A DNA stretch of 64,000 nucleotides, taken from positions 62,001 through 126,000 of the forward strand of contig NW_019173969.1 in NCBI RefSeq assembly GCF_001642475.1, written 5' to 3'. Source of the stretch: Fonsecaea monophora. Its lineage: Eukaryota > Ascomycota > Eurotiomycetes > Chaetothyriales > Herpotrichiellaceae. Below the pieces are notes generated by a model that did not search any database, had not been told where the DNA came from, and was given only the letters and a program-made list of their open reading frames with translations. The position numbers and the translations under genes were made by a program. This document shows positions 54,275 through 64,000 of the stretch, one piece after another. Each line of letters opens with the position of its first letter. Within the stretch, counting starts at the first letter, position 1.

Positions 54275-54626
54275 CGGGAGCATAACTACATTGATAGGTT
54301 GCATTAGGGGGTTTAGTGGAGGTACAGAAAGTTTCAAGGTGTAAGGAGTCTGTAATATTTACCCTAGCGTGCCTATTTTCTCCAGTTAGGCTATAATAAG
54401 GACGAGATGAGGTAATAATAGCACCGCTAGACCTACTGAAAACGGTTAGTGCATTTTCCGAGTTTGAGGTAGAGGTAATTAATTATCGGCGCCCTCCCTT
54501 ATCTTCAAATGAAGTAGAGCGTCCTAGTTTCCCTTTCCAGCCAACCAACCGACCAACCAAGAGTCTCAACTCTCAACGTCCTTGCAGTCAACGCCCACCA
54601 GACCCAGCCATCACACTCCGCTCGGC
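54275..54626. other. intergenic, promoter of first Zn2Cys6 gene
   Basis: About 350 bp, A+T-rich with CTA/TAG-rich segments (54360-54430) suggestive of a decayed repeat, then a short CCAA tandem (54539-54558) near the start of the regulator gene. An upstream exon ending in TTGCAG at 54586 cannot be excluded. Confidence 0.4.
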
Positions 54627-56321
54627 ATGGCGGGATGCTGGACCTGTCGTCTGCGGAGGAAGAAATGCGACGCGCAGAGGCCCACCTGCAATGTTTGCCG
54701 CATGCTGTTAATTCCCTGTTATGGATATGGGCCCAAACCTGGGTGGAAGGACGGCGGACCGCGAGAGAAAGAGATGGTGGCAGAGATTCGCAGCGGAGTC
54801 AAGGCAACAACGGATAGTCTACGCCGCGCACGCGCCCTCCATGCCTTGCGACAAAAACACCCTCTGACGGCAACGGATGGCACGCCCAAGCTGTTAGCAG
54901 GTCTTGAAGGCGTGACACCAACGTGGCGTCCGACGCATTCGGATGAGCAACTCCTGGACGAGTATTTCGACCATGTTTTCCCCCTTCAGTTTCCCTTTTA
55001 TGTGGCTTCTCTTCCTGAAAGGGGCCACGGCTGGCTCCGTGCTCTGATGGTGAGATGTGAACCCCTGTGCTATGCAGCACTTGCCCTGGTTCTCGTCTAT
55101 CGCGATCCGAGCTCGCACCGTCCCGACGCCATCCGTGGGCGGCCGCGCGAGAACGAGCAGCAACGGCTCTATGGTCTAGCCGTAACTGGCTTGCGGCAAC
55201 ACATTGACCGCTTAAGCGAGAAAAGTGTCCAAGAAAGTCTGCGGGATGGGATTGAAGTGTTCGCTTGTGTCGTCTATTTGATAATGCTCGAAGTAAGTCT
55301 CGGCGGGGGCGGTGCAGCCGCCATAGTCAGAGCCCACAGTTCTTTTCTAATGCCAAGTTTTCTCTAGAACTCGAGGGGCCGACTTGATGCCTGGCAGAAG
55401 CACATGATTGCATCTCCAGGCATGTTTCCCTATCTGCAAGCTTATTGCCTGGCTTTCCCGTACCACCGTCTTTCTGCTTTGTATGACGAAGGCAAGCAGA
55501 TCGAAGAAGCAATCAGTCAGGCAAGCTCCACTGACTCCTCACTTGCCCTTGTGGATCATGTGGCCGTAGAATTCTTCAGTGCTGTTTTCCTCTGGTTCGA
55601 TACCTTGGCCACTGTCTCAACAGGCTGCAAACCTCAATTTGCCGACATCTGCGCGGCCGCTTTTGGCGCCTCGGACAGCAAGGTGCGACTACGGAAAATC
55701 ATGGGTTGCGAGAACTGGGTGATGGTCATCATTCGGGACATCGCAGTGCTTGATGGATATAGGAGGGGTGGACAGGAAGGACAACTTCGGAGAGGCGAGG
55801 ATGTTTGCCAAAAATATATCGAGCTCAAGGAGCGTCTACAACTGGGTCTCGCTGAACCCTGGGAGAGCTACCTCCCACTTTTGGCAAGGGGATCCACAGA
55901 CAGAGCAGCGGAGACTTGGCTGGTCCAGGCTACTCCCATCGTCACCCATGTCTTCGCCTGTGCAGCTCTGGTTTACCTGACCGTCGTTCTGTCTGGCCCT
56001 GATCCCCATCTTCCTGAGATTCGGGACGCCGTTTCCAGATCGCTGAAAATATTCAGTGTCCTACCCGATGTTCGGTTGCTGCATGCCATGCTCTGGCCTT
56101 TTTGCGTTACCGGATGCATGGCACTCAAAGACCAAGAGTCTTTGTTTGAGGAGTTGGCGGTGAAGGCCGGCACCTTGACTCAAGGACCTGGTGTTTGGTT
56201 GAGGGCTCTTCAGGTGATGAAGACATGCTGGCAGATCCGGAGTGAGGGGAGCCAGGATCACCCTTCCGCCGATTGGTATACTGCCATGTCGACATTAGGC
56301 GCCCAAGTGCTTCTTATATGA
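54627..56321 (+). CDS. Zn2Cys6 transcription factor 1
   Basis: DNA-binding regulator of the Gal4-type fungal class. Exon 1 is 54627-55292 (222 codons), exon 2 is 55368-56321; the 75-nt intron starts GTAAGT and ends TCTAG, phase 0, joining IMLE to NSRGRLDAWQKHM. Product 539 residues. The six cysteines lie at about residues 4-31 (GCWTCRLRRKKCD, then CNVCRMLLIPC), right at the N-terminus, followed by the linker GYGPKPGWKDGG, as in regulators with the fungal-specific transcription factor domain 2. The remaining ~450 residues are helical (DEYFDHVFPLQFPFYV, GSTDRAAETWLVQATPIVTHVF, LHAMLWPFCVTGCMA), the usual regulatory domain. The start ATG is the first in the frame; codons upstream lack an ATG. 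Confidence 0.88.
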
Positions 56322-56716
56322 GGGTTATCGTCATCCTGTCTGGTGGAAGGGAATTAGACAGCTAAAATCTCGAGAATGAATGTAAACATCAACGAAATCC
56401 AATTGTATATGACAAAATATTGGCTTTTCATCCTTGAGTGTCCTACACATTTTAAGTGGTTGTGGCCTCGAAAAGCGTAAACCTAACATTCGGAAAGGGC
56501 GGGTCATGGGGGCGTTGTGTTATTGAGTTTTGTATCCTAAGCCGCCTCAGGTCCACCTGAGGCGGGGAATTTGAACTTGACATTTTTCATGTCTGCGTCC
56601 ACGTCACTACAGAATCATCCTTCTACACAAGTGAAATCGCCACCACCAGAACCTCACAATGGCGCAGAACATCAGCTCCTCTTGATCCTCTCCACAATCA
56701 ATCCATCAATTGCCCA
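56322..56716. promoter_or_regulatory. promoter of second Zn2Cys6 gene
   Basis: 395 bp between two tandem regulators. It carries the palindrome at 56542-56565 about 150 bp before the start codon. An upstream ATG at 56658 opens a short frame (17 codons) that ends before the main start, a possible upstream ORF. Confidence 0.55.
56542..56565. promoter_or_regulatory. palindrome with CCG...CGG ends
   Basis: Arms CCGCCTCAGGT and ACCTGAGGCGG are perfect 11-bp complements around a 2-nt centre (CC). Outer triplets are CCG and CGG, the half-sites read by Zn2Cys6 dimers (everted, 18 nt apart). It stands 151 bp upstream of a Zn2Cys6 gene, so an autoregulatory site is plausible. A transcription-terminator hairpin for the upstream gene is the alternative. 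Confidence 0.6.
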
Positions 56717-58597
56717 ATGTTTACCTCATTTCCCACCCAAGGACTCCGTTCGTTGGGAAACGGCCAGAACTCTGCTGCCACATCGGCGACAGGGAGGGCT
56801 TGCGACTCCTGCCGAAGGCTGAAAATCAAGGTACATAACTCAGGACTCTGCATTGGACATCGTTCTGAAGATGGCGTCGATTAGTGTCGAAACGCAAAGT
56901 CTCAGACAATCGAGTCTTGCAGTCAGTGTCTGAGGGCGGGTCTGAAATGCACTTACGAAGAGAAGCCTGCAAAACGTGGCCGGCGGCGACGAGGGTAAGC
57001 ATGAAAGCGAGTGAGCACCGTACGTCTCTGACGGTCCGCACACAGACACGCCCACGAGAGCACCCTTCCCTACTCTGGAAGTCTGATTAGGTTGAACTCT
57101 CCAACCTCTCGAATATCTGAACTCTCGCCTACGGCTCCATCTGGAAACCTTGCAGAGCACGAGTTCGAGTTTGACGGTCTCGCCCAGGGCATCGTACCTG
57201 ATGGATACTGTGAGAGATTTGATGCTGATGGTCAAAACTACGCGTTTGAGTCTCAGACTTCTGACTCGGGCACGATTGCTGTCAACGACGACCCATGTAT
57301 GATACAAGATGTGTTACTCCCAGAGGATGAACTATCCAGGGGCGACGACATCTGGAACGCTATCGACGAGTTTTTTGACACCCTGTATGTTGTGTTCCCG
57401 ATCCTGTCATACGCAAGCCTTGCTTCACGTCTGATCATCGAACCCGCATGGCGTGCCATTCCTGAATTCCGCACGCTACTCTTGTCCATTCGGGCAGTGA
57501 ACGCAGCGGGGCAATTTCGCATGGCTCCATCAGATACGGCACATCTTTCGGAGCTCATTACCCAAGTTGAGAAGTCACGCTTGGAATACGACTTTGCCGA
57601 CCCTCCAACTCTCGATAGTGTGGTTGTCTCTTTGTTTCTTTTCACCGGCAATAATGTCCTCGAAAAACACAACCGCGCATTCCTGTACCTGGACGAGGCG
57701 CTGTCTCTCCTGGAGGTGGTGGGCGTTGCCGACGAAGAAGAGCGGCACCGAAAGGCACAAATTGAGCAGGTGCTCTTCAACACAGAAGCTGCGACCATGG
57801 CAATCTATGCGAACCAAGGTCGACGGCGGCGGGCTCGCAGGCCACGGGAAGTTGTGGACCTACCACTGAGGGCATCCCACACCCTCGGCGCCCTTGATGA
57901 ATCCGACAGAGTTGCTCTGCACCTATTGAGACGCCTTACTGAAATACATCTCGCCGAGAATGCAGAAGCGTTTGACGAAATCGACATTGATTCTGAGGCT
58001 GACATGGCAACGCTGTTCGGGGCAGTTTTCAAACGCCATCGGTACTCCCGTATACAAGCAGCTGACGTGGTTGTCACGCGGCAATGGCAACTTTCAACAA
58101 AGCTCGTTGCCAACCTCAAAATGGGCATCGGCATCTCTCCGAGATTACAGAAATCGGTCGAGGCCCTGGGTCTTGCAGCCATGTCTTGGATTTGCTTACT
58201 GGGAGAAGGCGAACTACGAATCGTGGGTCTCGGGAAACTGTCTAGCCTTGCGCAGAACATCCGCGTCCTGGCAGGGAGAAGCCAGTGTCAATACATTCTA
58301 GGTGGCCTCGCTGGCGCTGTCATCAAGGAGGATCATGAGAAGATCTTTGCACCTCAACTCGCAGAGGTGGTCATGCCTCTGATTTCGACAGTACCTGCAT
58401 CGCTCAATACCCGGCCGCCCTACGAATATCAGAGCCTGAGGTCTCAGGCACGGACAGCGATACAAGTTGAGCCTATGAGTGGTCGCGTCTTCGAGACCAA
58501 TAGCAATTCATGGGATCCTTCAACATCGAATGATGCTGAGCAGACTTATGATGGCAATTCACTGGACCCTATCGATCGATTTATTGATCTCTCTTGA
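56717..58597 (+). CDS. Zn2Cys6 transcription factor 2
   Basis: Gal4-type regulator. Exons 56717-56830, 56885-56994 and 57091-58597; introns of 54 nt (GTACAT...TTAG) and 96 nt (GTAAGC...TTAG). Product 576 residues. The zinc cluster is C29-D-S-C32, six residues, C39 (directly after the first intron), a 10-residue loop, C49-S-Q-C52, six residues, C58, followed by a basic RGRRRRG. The cluster is only complete after splicing, which strongly supports this model. The acidic linker (about 75-135) precedes a fungal-specific transcription factor domain with DEFFDTLYVVFPILSYASL and FLYLDEALSLLEVVGVADEEER, a layout seen in regulators of sugar use such as the XlnR/AmyR-like group. The stop is only 54 bp from the stop of the convergent esterase. 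Confidence 0.86.
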
Positions 58598-58651
58598 CGA
58601 AACATAAATATCACAAGATCGCATCCATTCTATCATAAATCAAGAGCCTGC

Positions 58652-60076
58652 TCAGGCAAAAGCTGCCATAAAGACGTCCCTCTGATCTTCAATCCACTTC
58701 CTTGTCACATCAGCATTCAATGGAAAGGTGAAGCCATGAGGTACACCAGGGAGAATCTCTTCAGTGACGCTTGTGCCAAATGAGCGAAGCAGCTGTGCAT
58801 ACGCGAGGCCTTGAGGCATCAAAAAATCGCAGGCTGCAACTGTAACGTGTGTTGGGGGGTGTTGTGAGATGTCTTTGACCATCAGAGGAGATGCGAGAGG
58901 ATCGTATATGTCGGTGGCGTTGCCGAGATAAAGTTCTTGACAAAGGAACGATCAGTAGGTCAGTTTCTCACTGACTCGGCATGCTACGTGGAAAACATAC
59001 CATATACTTTCTCGAATTCCTTGACCACCAGCTCCGGGGCCAACGGTACGTCCGCAACTGCTTGCTCGTTGTGGCTTTTTCCACAGGGGCGTTGCTTGTT
59101 GAATGTTTCCAGCACCTTCAGGTGGCCAGTCACAGGAACCACAAGGCTCGCTAACCGCAGACTTGGATATCCCGTCACGGAACGCTCCTGGGTATGTTTG
59201 ATGCTAACAGCCGCCGCAAGATTTCCACCTGCCGAGGCACCCCATACACCCATGCGCGAGGTGTCGATGTGGTATTGGTCGGCGTTTCGGACTGCCTGGC
59301 AATTCGCTTTAGCCTTCAGTTCGTCTTTGCTTTCGGGCAAGCCAAGTACATACCCATGCAATGGCTTCACAACAGTCATCTAAAGCGGCTGGGAATGGGT
59401 GCTCGGGGGCAAGCCTATAATCAACGCCGAGAATGACAGCGTCAAGCTCAGACGCGAAGAATGTCGCAATGACTATTGTTGCAGTCAGTCTTGGCCGTAA
59501 ATCTTAGACATTGCGCTCATAGTGGTGACTCACGATCGTCGCCACAGGGGTTCCCATGGATCCAGCCACCACCGTGGAGCATGAATATAGCAGGTCTGAG
59601 CTTCTGCTTGGGAGCATTGTCCCCGAGCTCGGGCTCGTATACACGTATTATGAATTTGTTCTGGCTTCCATCTGAGCACTGCACGGATACATCGGATATG
59701 TCGACCTTGGCTTCAGGCCGTCGGCGTTGGAATTTGCATTTGGCTCTATGTTCGGCAAGAGGTCCTTTCAAGAGAACATTGTCGATCCACTTGCGCATAG
59801 CCTCGACGTCGGTACCTCCTGGGGCTGTTGTCCAATCGACCGGCAGCTTTGCCAGTTCCTAGACTCGAGTCAGCCTTTTGTTTGCTCGAGGACTGTTGGT
59901 CCGGGACATCTCACCTGTAAGAAATTCAAGTTTGGGGCTTGTAGTTTGTTCACGGGATTCGGCTCCATCCCCTGGAGCCTGCAGAGCAGTTCCAGCTCCG
60001 GTGAGATTTCAGCATCCCCGAAGGGGGTAGAAGGCGGCTGGGCCTCAGTTATCCCTGCAACTGAAACTGCGGCCAT
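58652..60076 (-). CDS. HSL-family alpha/beta-hydrolase (esterase), five exons
   Basis: Carboxylester hydrolase of the hormone-sensitive-lipase family; substrate unknown. Exons: 60076-59915, 59858-59534, 59472-59354, 59295-59001 and 58935-58652, with introns of 56, 61, 58 and 65 nt. Product 394 residues. The oxyanion motif is HGGGW at 149-153. The nucleophile is S223 in GASAGG, followed by the acid D337 (AACDFLMPQG) and H367 (GVPHGF). The motif VDYRLAPEHPFPAALDD around 177-193 is classic for the family. No secretion signal is seen, so it is likely intracellular and would act on an imported ester or lactone. It is divergent from a sugar-type transporter across a promoter full of TTCCCCA motifs, and convergent with the second regulator. 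Confidence 0.88.
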
Positions 60077-60648
60077 GGTTCGATCGGATCTTTGAGAAGA
60101 AGCCAACCCAGCAGGGAAAAGTCAGTTGTTTTAATCTCTCGTGTCCCTCATGGCCAGGGCGAGGCCTGGGGTGGTTGTCCTCGGAGGGTTTCAAAGGATA
60201 AATGTATTTGATCCATTTGGGGAAATTCCGTTTCTGGACAAATTCCCCAAGTGGCTTAGTGAGGGGCACATTTATCAACGCCACCGCGTTGGCGAGGCTG
60301 CGCACAGTTTTCAAGGGTTCTTGTTCCATTCAAAACATTTCCACAGACCCGTACATTTGCCTGCTCACTGCACGCCATACAATTCCCCATGGGGAAGAAG
60401 TCCACGGTCCTCTCTGGTCTTGGATCCTCTGGCTTCTCTTAGACGGTCCCCCTGACCTCCATGGATTTCCCCATGGGAAAGGAGTGGATAGTCGTGTCGC
60501 CTCCCAGACCTTTGCTACTCATGACCGAGGACAACTGACGGATCACGCCATATAACATACAGAATCCCACTTGCACTGCTAAACAGGTCTTCCATATTCT
60601 ACCACACCACCACCACCACCATCACCGACTACTTTGCTTTCTCCAACA
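60077..60648. promoter_or_regulatory. bidirectional promoter with TTCCCCA motif cluster
   Basis: 572 bp between the esterase and transporter start codons. TTCCCCA/TGGGGAA occurs at 60218-60224, 60243-60249, 60383-60389, 60390-60396 and 60467-60473. The third and fourth copies fuse into the perfect palindrome TTCCCCATGGGGAA; the first two form an inverted pair with arms TTGGGGAA and TTCCCCAA; the last is followed by an imperfect return arm TGGGAAA. A CAC triplet repeat stands near 60605-60625. Confidence 0.7.
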
Positions 60649-62551
60649 ATGGGTTTGTTAGCAGCCAAAGACGAAACCACCATGCACGAGGAGCGTGTCT
60701 CGGATGCCACCCAGGATGCGACCGTGGTTGATCGCAACATCCATCACCCCACAGGCTGGTGGAACTGGAGAATCGTCCTGTCCAGTGAGTCTTTGCTCTC
60801 GCGCAGCCCAAGGCTCGACGTGGCCAGAGCAACCTAGCTAACCTGGCGTGTCTAGTGATAATCGTGGGGTTGTCGATGGGACTTTACGGCTATGACAACA
60901 GCTTTGTCAGCCCGCTGATGAGCTTGCCTTTGATGATTGAGAAATATCAGGGTTACGGAGTGGCCTTTACAGTAAGTGGTGCCGTGGACGCTTGTGGTCT
61001 TTGGTAAAAGTCCTCGCAACGTCACTAACGAGTGCGTCAACTATAGGCCCACAATCTCGATGTTCTTGTCACAGTTCCCCTGGTCGGCGCCGCCATGGGT
61101 ACGTTTCTCGCCACTCCCGCGATGAAGTACTTTGGCCGCAAGAAGACTTTTATCGGCGCCTACTTCCTGCTCTGCACTCCCGGCTCGTTTCTACAGCTAT
61201 TTTCCCCCAACATCAGTAGCATGACGGTGGGAAGATTCTGGAATTGTGAGTGACGACGAATCCACCAACGGTGTTGACAGAGTCTAATTGATATCTCAGA
61301 TCTGGGGATCAGTGTTCTGACAACCACGGCTCCGCTTTACCTGTCGGAACTTGTCCCTGCCCATGTACGCGGCAGAGCGGTTGGCTTTTGCGTAGCAGGA
61401 GTGGGCGCCGTGGCCATCATCGCGACGACCATCGTGTGGGCGACCGAAAGGATCGACGACGAGAGGCAGTACAAGATCCCTTTGGCTGTTCAAGCCGCCT
61501 GCCCCGTGGCCTTTGGCTTCCTGACCTTTCTCTGCCCCGAGTCGCCGCTCTGGTATCTCCAACACGGCAAGCTCGAGGAGGCCCGACGCATCCTCATGTC
61601 TATTCGCAACCAAAAGACGGACATTGTCGACGCAGAAATCTCCATGTACCGGATCACTCTCGAAGAAGAAGCCGAGATGCGGAAACAGACCAGGTTCTGG
61701 GACATTTTGAATCGCGCCAACCTCAAGCGAACCCTCACCGCCGGTGCTTTGATCAGCGCAAGTCAAGTGGGTGGACAGATCCTGGTCGGGACCTATTCGA
61801 CCGTCATCCTCGTGCAGAGCGGGGTGGGAAACCCGTTCCAGATGACCGTCGTCATCGCGTGCCTCCAGTTTCTGGGGACCATCGTCGGCCCTACCTTGGT
61901 GGACAGGGCTGGGCGCCGACCCGTGGCCCTCGTCGGCTTTTCCCTCCTCTTCCTGCTCAACATGGCTGCTGGGGGTTTAGCAGCCGCCGGACTGACGACG
62001 AATAGCCAGAGACTGGGCCTTGCCTCTGTCTTTATCATCTTTGGCTTTGTCAATGCCGTCTCGTTCCAATCTTTGTATGCCACTTCTTTCGCCCCCCCCC
62101 GCCCCCCTCCTCCCCTCAACTCTTTTCTTTTTTTTCTAAAGTACCAATGCTAAACATTCTTGGAACTCACAGGGCCTATGTTCTCCCCACCGAAATCGCC
62201 ACGCCCACCCTGCGCGAGCCCACCATGACGTGGGCCATGTTCTGGTCGTACGTGACGGCCATCATCACGACGTTTGCCATTCCGCAGATCACGGCCGCCG
62301 ACGCCGGCAACCTGGGTGCCAAAGCCGCCTTCATCTTCGCCGGCTGCGTCTTGATCACGACCGTTTGGGCCTACTTTTACATTCCCGAGACAAGGGCCCG
62401 CACCGTCGTCGAGGTCGACGAGATGTACGCCCTCAAGCTGCCCATGCGGAAGTGGAGACATTACCAGTGCCAGACTGTCCAGCTCACCGCCGAGATTGTC
62501 GAGCACAAGAGTGCGGGTGCGGACCACTCCGAAGCGGGAGCTGCGGTCTAG
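60649..62551 (+). CDS. Sugar-porter-family MFS transporter, five exons
   Basis: Plasma-membrane proton symporter of the sugar porter (STP/HXT) family; may carry a sugar, polyol or quinate-like acid. Exons: 60649-60784, 60856-60971, 61047-61245, 61300-62074 and 62173-62551; introns of 71, 75, 54 and 98 nt, the last with a C-run and long pyrimidine tract. Product 534 residues. Family motifs: MGLYGYDNSFVSPLMS in helix 1, YFGRKKTF (loop 2-3), YLSELVPAHVRGRAVG, PESPLWYLQHGK in the central loop, a second DRAGRRP in loop 8-9, AYVLPTEIATPTLREP, and PETRARTVVEVDEMY after helix 12. Twelve hydrophobic spans are apparent. The loop-12 and glycine motifs are intact. Its promoter is shared with the esterase, which suggests uptake followed by intracellular hydrolysis. 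Confidence 0.9.
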
Positions 62552-62944
62552 CAATGGGCGGAGATCATGGGTGTGATGTGGATCACATGTCTCAAGGGAA
62601 GAATCCTGTGTGTGTGTTCCGATCTATGTCGAGTTGGTTGTCGGCGCGAAAAGTTGGGGTTTCAATGCAAGTGAATGGCATTCCAAGGGGTGAGGGTGAG
62701 TTACGTATCTCAAGACTTTGCCAGGTGGTTCCAAGTAAATGTATATAGCCCTACGAGGATCTATCTGTCTGTCTGTCAGGGTAATGCCCCTAGTCCCTTA
62801 CCCCACCCTCGTCAAATAGACGGAATCTCTTGACTTTCACCTTCACCGTCCACGCGTCCTAGATCTCTAGAGTGCCATCAGGTCCCAATGGTTGTTGTTC
62901 AGCTGCCAGTCTCGGTACGAGGACGCCCGGTTCTGTGTCTGCAT
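62552..62944. other. intergenic between convergent transporter genes
   Basis: About 390 bp of 3' flank. No gene seen. Confidence 0.5.
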
Positions 62945-64000
62945 TTATAAGCTCGCGCCACGATCTCTCCGCGCCTCTATCCGCCACCGCGGCCCCCATT
63001 TCCGAAGCGCAACTGCGAGTGGCACGCACACGACGCCCACAACGAGGGCAAACACTGTAAAACACCATCCCGCTCCAACGGCGTCGATCAGTGTCTCCAC
63101 CGCAGCGATGCCACCGGCGCTCAGGAGGCAGCGGATCAGGCTGTAGCTCGCTTGGACGGTGGCGCTGCGGTTGGGGTTCAGATCGGTCAGCAGGGTGCCG
63201 CAGATCGTGAAGATGGAGACTTGGGACGCGCCGCTGAGGAAGGTCATGAGGAGTGGCACTGCCAGCGGCACGTCCGGGTGGGCTTGAGCGTGGGCGTGGA
63301 CGTGGACTTGGTGGTGTAAGGACCAGCCGTAGCCCAGGGTCGCGGCGCAGCTGATCCCGAATAGCGGGAATATCGATTTCAGTCGGGCTTGTTCGATAGG
63401 GAAATCACCCACAAGGTTGAGGTCGATTGGGGATTTGTCATTGTTTGGAATAGCGGGGATGTGGTCCTTGGTTGTTGTTGTTGTCCGACGGTAGTCCCTG
63501 TCTAGAACTCTGCCGGTGAGGAGGGCGGCGAGGATCCCTCCAACCCCTAGCGGCAGGTATGTCAGTCCGCCTTTCAGGTAGTTGAGCCCATGTGTGCGGA
63601 TCACCAGCGTGGAGAGCGACGTGGCGATGCACCCGTATTTATACAGTATACTGCATTCCCCCGATGAGTATAACAAGGAAGGAAGCTCGGTCCAAGAGCA
63701 GTTTCAAGCAGTGAAGCGGGTTCGGCATGTTGATGCGTGGTCGTCGTCGCTGTTGTCGTCGCGGGGATGCGGCGTCATGGACCTCCTCCTTTTGTTCGAC
63801 ATTTCTGAGGATGTTGACGAGTGGCCGGTACATCCAGTGTGGTGTTTGCCCACTACCGTCGCTGACAAGTTTCCTACATGTCTCCGGGACGACGAGGAGC
63901 AGGATAATCAAGTTACATCCCGACAGGATTGACAGGAACCAAAAGACCCAGCGCCACGAAAGGGTCTCGGTGAGGATACCCCCCAGGACCGGGCCGATGC
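62945..64000 (-). pseudogene. MFS drug-type transporter with probable frameshift (5' end outside window)
   Basis: Member of the DHA1-like drug:H+ antiporter group. The upstream frame enters from the right edge with IGPVLGGILTETLSWRWVFW (the family's loop-helix motif), then PETCRKLV, and reads NPLHCLKLLLDRASFLVILIGGMQYTV before a stop at about 63639. The downstream frame, offset by one, continues the same domain with YGCIATSLSTLVIRTHGLNYLKGGLTYLPLGVG, LLTGRVLDRDYRR and four more helices to RDRGASL at 62945. The two halves meet at GTATAAATACGGG; no GT-AG intron rejoins them without losing helix residues or meeting a stop. Removing four bases would restore the family pattern, so this is a frameshifted pseudogene or an assembly error. 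Otherwise the conserved residues are intact, arguing for a recent event. Confidence 0.72.

Noticed and set aside
58434..58449. GCCTGAG-GT-CTCAGGC inverted repeat as a regulatory site
   Set aside because: Short arms and a location within coding sequence make chance likely; mentioned only for its similarity to the palindrome at 56542.
62075..62172. Poly-C and pyrimidine tract as a regulatory element
   Set aside because: It is the intron of the sugar-porter gene, and the pyrimidine tract precedes the acceptor as expected.
1..64000. CRISPR arrays, tRNA or rRNA genes, phage-like genes
   Set aside because: No repeat-spacer pattern, no B-box/cloverleaf sequence and no rRNA-like stretch seen; the window is fungal nuclear DNA.

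Overview
The window is nuclear DNA of a filamentous ascomycete (Pezizomycotina). The evidence is short spliceosomal introns (mostly 50-80 nt, GTAAGT-like donors, CTGAC/CTAAC-like branch sites), compact gene spacing on both strands, Zn2Cys6 transcription factors, a fungal STAND protein, and orthologues of yeast housekeeping genes at filamentous-fungal lengths. The class cannot be fixed by eye; a Eurotiomycetes-like fungus would fit. No rRNA, tRNA, CRISPR array or intact transposon was seen. All exon boundaries are my own splice reconstructions, each checked for reading-frame continuity.

Region 1 (1-33.6 kb) is mainly conserved core genes: SLD3 (cut by the left edge), a PEP12-type syntaxin, NDC1, ELP1, COX8/COX7C, MTR4, STS1/CUT8, a holocytochrome-c synthase, mevalonate diphosphate decarboxylase and the AAA ATPase RIX7. 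Between them lie a Baeyer-Villiger-type flavin monooxygenase, a small zinc-finger protein with a 536-nt intron, an intronless G+C-rich class-III aminotransferase, and two fungal proteins of unknown function.

Region 2 (33.6-49 kb) starts with a gene-poor stretch (34.5-37.1 kb) that holds a DUF4260 membrane protein, a weak hypothetical gene and several palindromes. It continues with a VARP/Vrl1-like protein (VPS9, ankyrin, PX, probable BAR), an I78-type protease-inhibitor-like protein, TIM44 and mitoribosomal uS11m on one shared promoter, and RIC1. These genes serve endolysosomal and Golgi Rab signalling and mitochondrial biogenesis.

Region 3 (49.6-64 kb) looks accessory: a STAND/NACHT protein, a short-chain dehydrogenase, two Zn2Cys6 regulators in tandem, an HSL-type esterase, a divergent sugar-porter-family transporter, and an MFS efflux-type transporter that seems frameshifted and runs off the right edge. 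The esterase-transporter intergenic region carries five copies of TTCCCCA/TGGGGAA, including a perfect palindrome. The promoter of the neighbouring regulator carries a 24-bp near-perfect palindrome ending in CCG and CGG. Together these suggest a small inducible uptake-and-hydrolysis module under local control. This is the most interesting candidate for an undescribed system here, but its substrate cannot be read from the sequence.
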